Assembly: GCA_013003255.1 (NCBI GenBank)
Contig: JABDJZ010000056.1
Coordinates: forward strand, 1 to 6,195
Direction: 5' to 3'
Length of the DNA stretch: 6,195 bases
Source: Rhodothermales bacterium
Lineage (GTDB): Bacteria > Bacteroidota > Rhodothermia > Rhodothermales > UBA10348
The notes under the pieces were generated by a model. That model was not told the DNA's origin. It saw nothing but the letters and a program-made list of their open reading frames with translations, and did not search any database. The position numbers and the translations under genes were made by a program. Shown here in pieces: positions 1 through 6,195 of this stretch. The first letter of the stretch is position 1; every line of letters begins with the position of its first letter.

Positions 1-273
1 CCGCGGGAAACGGCCGGCGAGATCGGCAACTGGATCTACGGCTGCGACGTCTGCCAGGAGGTGTGTCCCTGGAACCGGTTCAGCTCAACCACCACCGAGG
101 ATCGCTACCGGGCGCGGCCCCAACTGCCACAGACTTCGCTCGAGGAGTGGGAGGAGTTGGATGTGCCGGCATACCGGGAGCTGTTTCGGAGAAGCGCCGT
201 CAAGCGAACCAAGTATGAGGGCCTGATGCGCAACGTGCGAAACGCACTTCGGAATCGGGACAACGTGCGATAA
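1..273 (+). CDS. queG: Epoxyqueuosine reductase QueG, C-terminal part (5' end outside window)
   Basis: Reading frame 1 is open from the first base to a TAA at 271-273, giving the last 90 residues. QueG reduces epoxyqueuosine to queuosine in the wobble position of GUN-anticodon tRNAs, in the cytoplasm, using cobalamin and two 4Fe-4S clusters. The visible piece begins within the second cluster region: GNWIYGCDVCQEVCPWN, with cysteines at visible residues 15, 18 and 22 followed by Pro-Trp-Asn, a hallmark of the family (E. coli has a closely similar CDDCQLVCPWN). It ends with the family's conserved helical tail, FRRSAVKRTKYEGLMRNVRNAL. The cobalamin-binding domain, the catalytic acid and the first ferredoxin-like motif lie upstream of the window. 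A GTG at 61 inside this frame is not the start, because the conserved motif continues upstream of it. The gene converges on the histidine kinase gene and shares no transcript with the other genes. Family assignment is very secure. Confidence 0.96.
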   Translation, partial: PRETAGEIGNWIYGCDVCQEVCPWNRFSSTTTEDRYRARPQLPQTSLEEWEELDVPAYRELFRRSAVKRTKYEGLMRNVRNALRNRDNVR

Positions 274-339
274 CGTTCTGCCGGTCCCGGTTTGGCCGGC
301 CGTGATCGGACCAGCTAACCGGCGAATCAACTGCCGGGA
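274..339. other. Convergent intergenic gap with GC-rich inverted repeats
   Basis: This 66-bp gap lies between the queG stop and the stop of the histidine kinase gene on the other strand, so transcripts from both sides should end here. It holds several overlapping inverted repeats: GCCGGT at 280-285 with ACCGGC at 318-323, GGTCC at 283-287 with GGACC at 308-312, and the palindrome GGCCGGCC at 294-301. The first two are mutually exclusive because they share bases. No run of T follows any of them on either strand, so this is not a canonical intrinsic terminator. A factor-dependent or weak bidirectional terminator is possible, but that is an inference from position. Confidence 0.3.
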
Positions 340-3054
340 TCAGCCCCGATGCGGACGCGGTAGCCTGGGCGCCGCCGTGTCAGGCACGCGAGCGGCCGGC
401 AGGACGATGCGGAACGTCGATCCCTGACCCTTGCGACTCTCTACCTCGATGGTTCCGTCCATCAGGTCAATCAGCTTCTTGACCAGCGCCAGGCCGAGGC
501 CCGTTCCTTCAAACCGGCGGTTCTTCCAGTCGTCCTCCTGGGTGAACGCGTCGAATACACGCCCCTTGAACTCATCGGCGATACCGATGCCGGTGTCGGT
601 GATGTCTATCTCGACGGTGTTGCGAAGGTGCCGCGTTGCCACGGTGATCGAGCCTTCTTCGGTAAACTTGATGGCGTTGGACAACAGGTTGTCGAGGACC
701 TGTTCAAGCCGATGCGGATCGCCGGCCACCTTCGGATCGCGGCTATCCAACTGCAGGCGCATTCGGACACCCTTCTCGCGAAGTGTCTTGGCCGTTTTCT
801 GGGCCGACTTCCGGATGACGCCATGAATGGCCACAGGGACCTTCCGGATCTGAACGTCTCCCATCTCCAGATTGGAGACCTCGAAGAGGTCCTTGACCAG
901 TTCGGAGAGGCGGCCCGACCTGTCGCCGATGGCGCGTACGAACTCGTGAATCTCGTCGGGCAGTCTGGTGCCGGCCTTGGTCTCTGCCTCGCCAATCTCC
1001 TTCTCCAGGAGTTGGGCGTACCCGTGAACCGCTCCCAGAGGCGTGCGAATCTCGTGACTCAGGGTCGCGATGAACCCGGTCTTCCGCTTGACGGCCAACT
1101 CGGCCTGCTGCTTGGCATCCAGAAGGACGTCCTCGGCCTGCTTGCGGTCCGTGATGTCGGTCAGCGTTCCGGAGACCGTGCTGAAGCCGGTCGGATCCGG
1201 GTTGGGGGCGGCCTGTTCCTGGATCCAGCGAACCGAAGCGTCGGCAGTCCGGATTCGATAGGTGATTCTGCTTTCGTGTCCCTGCTCCAGAGTCCGGTCG
1301 TGCGCGCGCACCATGGCGCGATCATCCGGATGGACCACGGACTCCACCCAGTCGAGGGCACCGTGCAAATTGGTAAAGCTTGCGGCGGGATGGCCGGTGA
1401 TGGCCTCGACCTGGTCCGTAACGAACAGGTACCGGCGGTCGCCGTCCTCGCCAAAGGCAAACCCGAACAGCGCGTTCTCAACGGCTGCCACAACCATGCG
1501 GTAGCGGCTCCCCACCTCGATCCAGGACCAAAGGGTCTCAAAGACCTCCTGCAGCTTCTTCAGGAATGATCGCTCGCGGGCGGTCCATGCCTTGCGGGCC
1601 TCGTTCTCGCCGGGTAGGCGCTCCAGGGCCAGGAAGGCGTCGAAACCTCCCTCCTTGCCGAGTCGGAGCCAGATGGCTTCGTGGATGTCGATGACGGAGG
1701 CAAGCGCCGCCGCATCAGCGTCCTCATCGGGGCCGACATACAGTTCTTCTCCGGGACCCATGGTGACCAGCACTTCGCGGTCACCATCGATATTCTGCCG
1801 CGCAAAGCCGCTTGAGGCCGTCCACATGGCGCGGGTGAACGGAGAGGTGGCGGCGGGGTCACTGAAGAGAATGCGAACGCGATCCGCTCCGGCGGCCTCG
1901 CCGATGATGCGCGCCGCGGAATCAAGAAATACGTTGGTATCGGGCGATGCCGTAGCAATCTCCCGCATGGTCAGCGCGGCGGCCTCATAGCGGGTGCGCG
2001 GATCGTCCCAGCCATCGCGACCGTCCGCTGCGTGGACCATCAACGTGCATCCGGCCCGGCTGCCTTCAAGGTAGACTGGGCTCACCGCAACGCGGGCATT
2101 CTGTATGACGCCCGAGGCGGTTTCAAACCGGACCTCTACGGCCCGGGCGGCATCGCCGTCTGCAAGGCAGCGACGGATGGCGCGAGACGCGTCGGGGTCA
2201 AATCCGGGGGCTTCCTCAACCAGGCGCTGCTTCCAGCTCTCGGCCGTTGTGATCCCCACAAGTTCCTGCACCCGGTTGTTCAGGTACCGAATCGCACCAG
2301 TACCATCGACCCAGATCATTCCGACCGGACTCTGGTCCACGGCGCGTCGGATGGTGTCGTTGAGATTCTGGTCCTGTCCTGAAGATTCGAAGCGCGTCAG
2401 GTCAAAGACCACCGCCTCGACTTCGTAGGCCTCGGAGAAGTAGAGGTGCATCTCGGCCCGGCGCACAACGCCCGAAGCCGTCCGATACTGAAAGGTCACC
2501 AGGCCGGCCTGGTTGGCCGCCACGGTGCGAATGGTCTCCTCAACCTGGGAAAGATGTTCCGGCAGAACTACCCGTGACCAGAATCGAATGCCTACGATGT
2601 CTGCATCCGGAAAGCCGGTCACGCGGCTGCCTTCCTTGTTCACCGCCAGGACGGTCCCGTCCGTCTGCATCCGCATTACGATGGCGGGCATCTGGTCCAG
2701 GAGCGCGTTGAAGGAGGCCTCGTTTTCGGGCTCATCCTCCAGGGCTTCGGGCTCGTATCCAATCACCACCCAGCCCGCTTCTTCAGGCAGTCTTACGGCG
2801 TGCAGATACAGGCCTCCCTTCTTCAAAGGCAGCGTTTCTGACGAATCTGGCGGCATTTCGCGCAGAATCCAGTCGACGTCATCCGGCGTCGGGTGACCCT
2901 CCTTCCAGTCCCAGCAGAGGCGTGCGAACGGGTTGAGTGTCTGGATCAATCCCTTGGCATCCACCTCGGCAAAGGCGAATTCCTTGAGGTCCGCGAGTTC
3001 CTGCAGCGCATCGGCGCTGAGGGCGGAGACTTGCATCCACGTGGGTGATGCCAT
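340..3054 (-). CDS. Soluble multi-PAS/GAF-like sensor histidine kinase (hybrid receiver absent)
   Basis: A 904-residue sensor kinase that should autophosphorylate on histidine and pass the phosphate to an unidentified response regulator. In order: a short degenerate PAS-like region (about 20-103), PAS (about 113-222), PAS (about 233-343), a divergent GAF-like region (about 355-512), and a PAS of the PAS_3 kind (about 517-637) with VHPDDR at 574-579, RWIQEQ at 609-614 and a PAC-type TDITDRKQAE ending. A helical linker (638-660) leads to the HisKA dimerisation domain with SHEIRTPLG and phosphoacceptor His667; the HExxT pattern (E668, T671) suggests phosphatase activity too. The HATPase domain (about 776-886) has an N box with Asn793, DTGIGI at 820-825, VFDAFTQ at 833-839 and GTGLGLAL at 850-857, so catalysis looks intact. 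I see no signal peptide, membrane span or receiver domain, so it should sense something in the cytoplasm. The ATG at 3054 has no clear ribosome binding site; Met7 is an alternative start. Signal and partner cannot be inferred. Confidence 0.93.
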   Translation of the reverse strand: MASPTWMQVSALSADALQELADLKEFAFAEVDAKGLIQTLNPFARLCWDWKEGHPTPDDVDWILREMPPDSSETLPLKKGGLYLHAVRLPEEAGWVVIGYEPEALEDEPENEASFNALLDQMPAIVMRMQTDGTVLAVNKEGSRVTGFPDADIVGIRFWSRVVLPEHLSQVEETIRTVAANQAGLVTFQYRTASGVVRRAEMHLYFSEAYEVEAVVFDLTRFESSGQDQNLNDTIRRAVDQSPVGMIWVDGTGAIRYLNNRVQELVGITTAESWKQRLVEEAPGFDPDASRAIRRCLADGDAARAVEVRFETASGVIQNARVAVSPVYLEGSRAGCTLMVHAADGRDGWDDPRTRYEAAALTMREIATASPDTNVFLDSAARIIGEAAGADRVRILFSDPAATSPFTRAMWTASSGFARQNIDGDREVLVTMGPGEELYVGPDEDADAAALASVIDIHEAIWLRLGKEGGFDAFLALERLPGENEARKAWTARERSFLKKLQEVFETLWSWIEVGSRYRMVVAAVENALFGFAFGEDGDRRYLFVTDQVEAITGHPAASFTNLHGALDWVESVVHPDDRAMVRAHDRTLEQGHESRITYRIRTADASVRWIQEQAAPNPDPTGFSTVSGTLTDITDRKQAEDVLLDAKQQAELAVKRKTGFIATLSHEIRTPLGAVHGYAQLLEKEIGEAETKAGTRLPDEIHEFVRAIGDRSGRLSELVKDLFEVSNLEMGDVQIRKVPVAIHGVIRKSAQKTAKTLREKGVRMRLQLDSRDPKVAGDPHRLEQVLDNLLSNAIKFTEEGSITVATRHLRNTVEIDITDTGIGIADEFKGRVFDAFTQEDDWKNRRFEGTGLGLALVKKLIDLMDGTIEVESRKGQGSTFRIVLPAARVPDTAAPRLPRPHRG

Positions 3055-3123
3055 CGGGCGAACGTGATCCGTGTTAGGGTGGTCGTGCTCTCCCTATCGA
3101 AAACGGTGCCAATCCCCTTTTGG
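3055..3123. other. 69-bp gap between transporter and kinase genes
   Basis: Both flanking genes are read on the minus strand. On that strand the gap starts after the transporter's TAG with AAAAGGGG, a short spacer and CCGTTTT. This could form only a weak, mismatched A/T-ended hairpin, so I do not call it a terminator. A TTGGCA (minus strand) resembles a sigma-70 -35 box, but no matching -10 lies about 17 bases further on, and I see no TAnnTTTG box of the Bacteroidota type. The kinase may be read through from the upstream genes or have a promoter I cannot recognise. Confidence 0.35.
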
Positions 3124-4395
3124 CTACCCCGCCCAGCGTCGTTCGCGTGGCACGACAAGTAGCACCCAGGCCACGCCGCAGAGGAATTGTGTCCCTGCCA
3201 GGAGGAGCAGCACCCCCCGCAGATCCAGCAGCTCTGCATCCAGAATGAGACTCGCCGCAAGAATGGCGATGGTATCGGCTACCATCACAGCCAACCATTC
3301 GGTGGCGAACACACGGCCACGCCACCGATCTTCCGTCCGCTCCTGAAGCAGCACATTGGACAACACCCAGTTGGCACCGGACGTGGCATGCGCCACGATG
3401 ATGAGCGCAACGATCCAGTAGGTCCATGGGAGGAACCCGATGGCGAGGTAGCACAGCCCGCTCGCCGAGATGCACACGCCCAGAATCATCGGCCAGTGCG
3501 CCCGGTCCCGTGCCAGCGCCCTGGCGATGATGGGCCCGATCCCCGTACCCAGTCCTCGCGCGGCGAACAGGATGCCGATGGCCACCGAGGCAGCCGTAGG
3601 ACTGAGGGCTTCGCCCAGCAGCGCCAACAGGAAAACCAGCCCGCCACCTGCAATGGCCCACGCGGCCTTGGCCAGAGCCACACGCCCGATCTCAGGCACC
3701 TGGATCATGTGTCGCCACCCGGCGAGCACATCCTTGGCGGCCGTGCGAATCAGTCCGCCCCTGTCGGTGACCGCGTCCGTGTTCTGGGGAATGACGGTTC
3801 GCCAGATGAACCACGCCGAGACCAGATAGGTGAGCGAGTCCAGCACGAAGACCGCCTTGAGGCCCAGCCACTCGGTAGCAAAACCGCCTGCCGCCGCGCC
3901 GAATGCCAGTAGCGTGGACCACGTCGCCGCCATCAGGGCGTTGGCGGTCATGAGTTCATTGGTGGCCGTGATGTTGGGCACGGACGAGTTCTGGGCCGGC
4001 CGGAAGACGGAGCCCACCACCACCTGGAGCACCGTAAAGAGGTAGACCATCCACACTTCGCTGGCCTCATCCACCAGCAGGAAGCCCAGGACAACCACGG
4101 CGCGGATGAGATCGGCACCGATCATCACGCGGCGGCGATCAAACCGGTCCACTACGAGCCCGGCGATGGGCGACGCCAGTCCGGACGGGAGCATCTTCGC
4201 AATAAAGACCGCCCCAAGTGCCAGCTCAGAACCCGTGAGTTGCAGGATCAGCGCGTAGAGCGCGATGGTGTTGAACCAGTCGCCCAGCAACGACACTACG
4301 TTTCCCGCCCACAGGCGACGAAACATGGTGTTCTGCCTTATCAGCTGTATGTAGCCTACCTCCCACGAGTCGTCCCGTGTGGGGGCAGAGGTCAC
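3124..4395 (-). CDS. Major facilitator superfamily transporter, DHA3/MFS_3 (EntS-like) type
   Basis: A 423-residue integral inner-membrane protein, length typical for a 12-span MFS carrier. Proton-coupled export of a small molecule (drug, macrolide or siderophore) is the usual role of this family; the substrate here is unknown. Visible family features are the N-terminal LIRQNTMFRRLWAGN and LLGDWFNTIALYAL (about 18-49), the loop 2-3 motif A equivalent GLVVDRFDRRRVMI (79-92), FRPAQNSSVPNI (131-142) in the fourth-span region, and RGRVFATEWL (359-368) in the C-terminal half. Hydrophobic stretches alternate with short loops throughout, with a longer polar central loop at about 200-235. The chosen start is GTG at 4395, which overlaps the lysS stop by four bases (GTGA). 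It is preferred because the residues before Met24 match the usual family N-terminus. Met24 (ATG at 4324-4326) is the rival start, preceded by AAGG. Coupling to lysS implies expression with housekeeping genes rather than drug induction, which is an inference. No adjacent TetR- or MarR-type regulator is present. Confidence 0.9.
   Translation of the reverse strand: MTSAPTRDDSWEVGYIQLIRQNTMFRRLWAGNVVSLLGDWFNTIALYALILQLTGSELALGAVFIAKMLPSGLASPIAGLVVDRFDRRRVMIGADLIRAVVVLGFLLVDEASEVWMVYLFTVLQVVVGSVFRPAQNSSVPNITATNELMTANALMAATWSTLLAFGAAAGGFATEWLGLKAVFVLDSLTYLVSAWFIWRTVIPQNTDAVTDRGGLIRTAAKDVLAGWRHMIQVPEIGRVALAKAAWAIAGGGLVFLLALLGEALSPTAASVAIGILFAARGLGTGIGPIIARALARDRAHWPMILGVCISASGLCYLAIGFLPWTYWIVALIIVAHATSGANWVLSNVLLQERTEDRWRGRVFATEWLAVMVADTIAILAASLILDAELLDLRGVLLLLAGTQFLCGVAWVLLVVPRERRWAG
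4336..4339 (-). promoter_or_regulatory. Possible Shine-Dalgarno for an internal MFS start
   Basis: On the minus strand AAGG is followed nine bases later by the ATG of Met24 of the transporter (4324-4326). This is the clearest SD-like placement I see before any candidate start in the window. It would give a product 23 residues shorter that begins at MFRRLWAGN, just before the first membrane span. The match is only four bases and could be chance inside coding sequence. Confidence 0.25.
4392..4395 (-). other. lysS stop / MFS start overlap (GTGA)
   Basis: The minus strand reads GTGA here: TGA (4394-4392) ends lysS and GTG (4395-4393) begins the transporter. Such four-base overlaps usually mean that ribosomes finishing the first gene reinitiate on the second. 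No strong ribosome binding site lies just upstream, which fits coupling rather than independent initiation. Confidence 0.7.
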
Positions 4396-5954
4396 GAATC
4401 GCCGACGCTCTCGTCCGAGGTAGATTCTTCAGACTCCGTCTTCTCAGGCCGCAAAAGCGGAAAGAGAATCACGTCCCGGATGGACGCGGAGTTGGTCATC
4501 AGCATGGTCAGCCGGTCAATGCCCACTCCGAGACCTGCCGTCGGCGGCATCCCGTACTCCAGGGCCCGCAGGTAGTCTTCGTCAATGGCCATCGCCTCAT
4601 CGTCACCGGCGGCATGGAGTCGGTCCTGCGCCTCGAACCGCGAGCGCTGATCATCCGGGTCATTGAGCTCGCTGAAGGCGTTGCAGATCTCCTTGCCCCC
4701 CACGATGGCCTCGAACCGTTCCACGAGCCCCGGCGTCGAGCGGTGGCGTTTGGCCAGGGGGCTCAGCTCCACCGGGTAGTCCGTGATGAACGTCGGCTGG
4801 ATCAGGTTGGGCTCGACAAACTCACCGAAGATCTCGTCTATGATCTTCCCGGATCCCATCGACGAATCGATCTCGAGCCCGAGATCCTTGCCGATGCGGG
4901 CAAGGTCCTCGCGAGGGAGCCCGTAGAGGTCGTGCCCGGTCCGCTTGCGAATGGCCTCGAAAATGGGAACGCGCTTCCAGGGGCGCTTGAAGGAGATGGT
5001 ATGCTCACCGTACTGGACCTCGGGCTTCCCGTGAAGCAACGTGGCCACATGCTCGACCATCTCCTCCACCAGATCCATCATCCAGCCGTACTCCCGGTAC
5101 GCCACGTAGAGTTCCATCATCGTGAACTCCGGGTTGTGGAACCGGCTGAGCCCCTCGTTGCGGAAGTCCTTGGCAATCTCGTAGACGCCGTCGAACCCGC
5201 CGACAACCAGGCGCTTCAGATACAGCTCGTCCGCGATGCGCAGGAAGAGCGGCATGTCCAACGCATTGTGGTGCGTGGTGAAGGGACGCGCTGCCGCCCC
5301 CCCATAGATGGGCTGCAGGGCCGGCGTCTCCACCTCCAGGTAACCGCGCTCATCCAGGAAAGAGCGGATGCCTGAAATCAGTTTGGCGCGTTGCCGAAAG
5401 GTCTCCCGGACCTTGGGGTTGACCACCAGATCCACATACCGTTGCCGGTAGCGGAATTCCTTATCGGTGACCTCGTTGTAGACCTGGCCATCCTGCTCCT
5501 TCACTACGGGAAGCGGACGCAGGGCCTTGGCCAGGAGTACCAGCCGCTCAGCGTGGACTGAGATTTCGCCCATGCGGGTGCGGAAGACGTAGCCTTCCAC
5601 CCCGACGATGTCACCGATATCCAGCAGGCGCTTGAATACAGTGTTGTAGAAGCCCTCGGGCAAATCATCCCGGCGGACATAGACCTGGATCTGCCCCTCG
5701 GAATCCTGCAGGTGGAAGAAGGAGGCCTTCCCCATGATTCGCCTGGACATCATGCGTCCGGCAATGCTCACCCGGTAGCGGGCCTCGCCGGTCTCCTCGT
5801 CCGGCTGATGCTGCTCGTCGTCGAAGGTCTCCAGGATGGTCGCGGACCGCGCCGTGACCTCCCAGGAATGGGGATATGCCTCAATGCCCGCCTCTTCCAG
5901 CGCTGCGCGTTCCTCGCGGCGCCGAAGCTCCTGCTCTGTCCGTGTGATGCTCAT
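4392..5954 (-). CDS. lysS: Lysyl-tRNA synthetase, class II
   Basis: A 520-residue cytoplasmic enzyme that activates lysine with ATP and charges tRNA-Lys. The N-terminal helix precedes an OB-fold anticodon-binding domain (about 60-145, with VSIAGRMMSRRIMGKASFFH). The class II catalytic core follows. Motif 1 is around SFLDERGYLEVETPAL (198-213). The conserved HHNALDMPLFLRIADELYLK (228-247) precedes motif 2, FRNEGLSRFHNPEFTMMELY (264-283), with Arg265 and Glu267. KEICNAFSELNDP (421-433) and motif 3, GLGVGIDRL (474-482) with Arg481, complete the active site. All key elements look intact. The length is close to the usual 500 or so residues. After the family's usual end (FPLLRP, 498-503) a 17-residue acidic, serine-rich tail follows, EKTESEESTSDESVGDS. 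The ATG at 5954-5952 overlaps the isomerase stop by one base, and no good SD precedes it, so translation is probably coupled. The AKDFRNEG variant points to Bacteroidota-like relatives. Identity is secure. Confidence 0.98.
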   Translation of the reverse strand: MSITRTEQELRRREERAALEEAGIEAYPHSWEVTARSATILETFDDEQHQPDEETGEARYRVSIAGRMMSRRIMGKASFFHLQDSEGQIQVYVRRDDLPEGFYNTVFKRLLDIGDIVGVEGYVFRTRMGEISVHAERLVLLAKALRPLPVVKEQDGQVYNEVTDKEFRYRQRYVDLVVNPKVRETFRQRAKLISGIRSFLDERGYLEVETPALQPIYGGAAARPFTTHHNALDMPLFLRIADELYLKRLVVGGFDGVYEIAKDFRNEGLSRFHNPEFTMMELYVAYREYGWMMDLVEEMVEHVATLLHGKPEVQYGEHTISFKRPWKRVPIFEAIRKRTGHDLYGLPREDLARIGKDLGLEIDSSMGSGKIIDEIFGEFVEPNLIQPTFITDYPVELSPLAKRHRSTPGLVERFEAIVGGKEICNAFSELNDPDDQRSRFEAQDRLHAAGDDEAMAIDEDYLRALEYGMPPTAGLGVGIDRLTMLMTNSASIRDVILFPLLRPEKTESEESTSDESVGDS

Positions 5955-5956
5955 CA
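5952..5956 (-). other. Isomerase stop / lysS start overlap (TGATG)
   Basis: The minus strand reads TGATG: TGA (5956-5954) ends the peptidyl-prolyl isomerase and ATG (5954-5952) starts lysS. The shared base indicates a common mRNA and probable termination-reinitiation. The upstream bases (GAGACCGGCCGACTG) hold no convincing Shine-Dalgarno sequence. Confidence 0.7.
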
Positions 5957-6195
5957 GTCGGCCGGTCTCACGACCATCGGAAGAGGCTCCAGGGGCTGAT
6001 CGCCCAGGGCCGGTGTCGTGGCGTCACCACGGGTGTTCGGCGTCTCGACGCGGGCGATGGCATCCAAAACGTCAAACCCTTCAATCACTTCGCCGAACAC
6101 GGTGTACTGGGTATCCAGCAGGGGCGCGCCCCCTTCGGTCCGGTAGAACTCTCGGTGTGCGGGTGGGAAAGTGAACGGTTGGCCCATTTGAGCAC
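5954..6195 (-). CDS. Cyclophilin-type peptidyl-prolyl cis-trans isomerase, C-terminal part (5' end outside window)
   Basis: The frame is open from the window edge to the TGA at 5954-5956, giving the last 79 complete codons. Cyclophilins catalyse cis-trans isomerisation of Xaa-Pro bonds during protein folding. The diagnostic stretch is APLLDTQYTVFGEVIEGFDVLDAIA, equivalent to the WLDGKHVVFGKV region of human cyclophilin A. Here Trp121 is replaced by Leu and His126 by Tyr, as is common in bacterial members. The preceding FTFPPAHREFYRTEGGAP resembles the insert of a Bacteroidota-type subgroup, and the ending PLEPLPMVVRPAD fits that subgroup's C-terminus. The Met at 6187 is probably internal, because the frame continues upstream (Ala-Gln) and a real cyclophilin needs a further hundred or so residues, including the catalytic Arg. 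Whether it carries a signal peptide or lipobox for export cannot be seen. It heads the visible coupled cluster with lysS. Confidence 0.9.
   Translation of the reverse strand, partial: AQMGQPFTFPPAHREFYRTEGGAPLLDTQYTVFGEVIEGFDVLDAIARVETPNTRGDATTPALGDQPLEPLPMVVRPAD

Noticed and set aside
294..301. GGCCGGCC palindrome
   Set aside because: In a GC-rich intergenic gap this 8-mer can occur by chance. It gives no loop for a terminator hairpin on its own and I see no sign that it is a protein-binding operator.
628..1569. Open frame of 313 codons on the plus strand opposite the kinase gene
   Set aside because: It is antisense to the strongly recognisable HisKA/HATPase and PAS_3 coding region and has no recognisable domain, so it is a codon-bias shadow.
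3097..3123. Possible terminator hairpin between the MFS and kinase genes
   Set aside because: AAAA...TTTT ends could pair, but the stem has a C-C mismatch and only two further G-C pairs, and no T-run follows the hairpin. Too weak to call.
3055..3123. Possible promoter for the kinase (TTGGCA on the minus strand)
   Set aside because: No acceptable -10 hexamer at 16-18 bases and no Bacteroidota-type TAnnTTTG box. A single hexamer match is expected by chance.
3187..3912. Open frame of 241 codons on the plus strand opposite the MFS gene
   Set aside because: The translation is a hydrophilic, Pro/Arg/Gln/His-rich sequence of the sort produced by reading a GC-rich membrane protein gene backwards. 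No start signal or family motif was seen.
4377..5375. Long open frame (332 codons) on the plus strand opposite lysS
   Set aside because: It lies wholly antisense to a highly conserved synthetase, its product (rich in Arg, His, Leu and Val) shows no family motif, and such frames are common opposite GC-rich genes.

Overview
The window is a GC-rich, gene-dense chromosomal stretch of ordinary bacterial type. The best guess for the source is the Bacteroidota/Rhodothermota (FCB) lineage. This rests on remembered family features: the lysyl-tRNA synthetase has AKDFRNEG around motif 2 (where E. coli has NRNFRNEG), the partial peptidyl-prolyl isomerase has the C-terminal style common in that group, and the visible starts mostly lack a clear Shine-Dalgarno sequence. 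No 16S or other decisive marker is present, so the assignment is an inference.

Layout. Bases 1-273 (+) are the 3' end of queG, epoxyqueuosine reductase of tRNA queuosine synthesis, including its second iron-sulfur cysteine motif. After a 66-bp convergent gap, everything else lies on the minus strand. In transcription order (right to left) these are: the C-terminal end of a cyclophilin-type peptidyl-prolyl isomerase (5954-6195, cut by the window edge), lysS (4392-5954), a DHA3/MFS_3-type major facilitator transporter (3124-4395), and a 904-residue soluble sensor histidine kinase with several PAS domains and a GAF-like region (340-3054).

How the genes fit together. The isomerase stop and lysS start share one base (TGATG), and the lysS stop and MFS start overlap by four bases (GTGA). 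These three genes therefore look like one translationally coupled transcript. The kinase follows after 69 bp and may be co-transcribed or have its own promoter; no convincing promoter or intrinsic terminator is visible in that gap. The isomerase, lysS and queG are housekeeping genes (protein folding, tRNA charging, tRNA modification). The transporter and the kinase are the accessory-flavoured members, and neither the transported substrate nor the sensed signal can be read from the sequence. No response regulator lies in the window.

I found no mobile element, CRISPR array, RNA gene, riboswitch, phage or defence system. The observations worth a second look are modest: the domain architecture of the orphan kinase, the lysS-transporter coupling with its ambiguous transporter start, and the acidic serine-rich tail of LysS.
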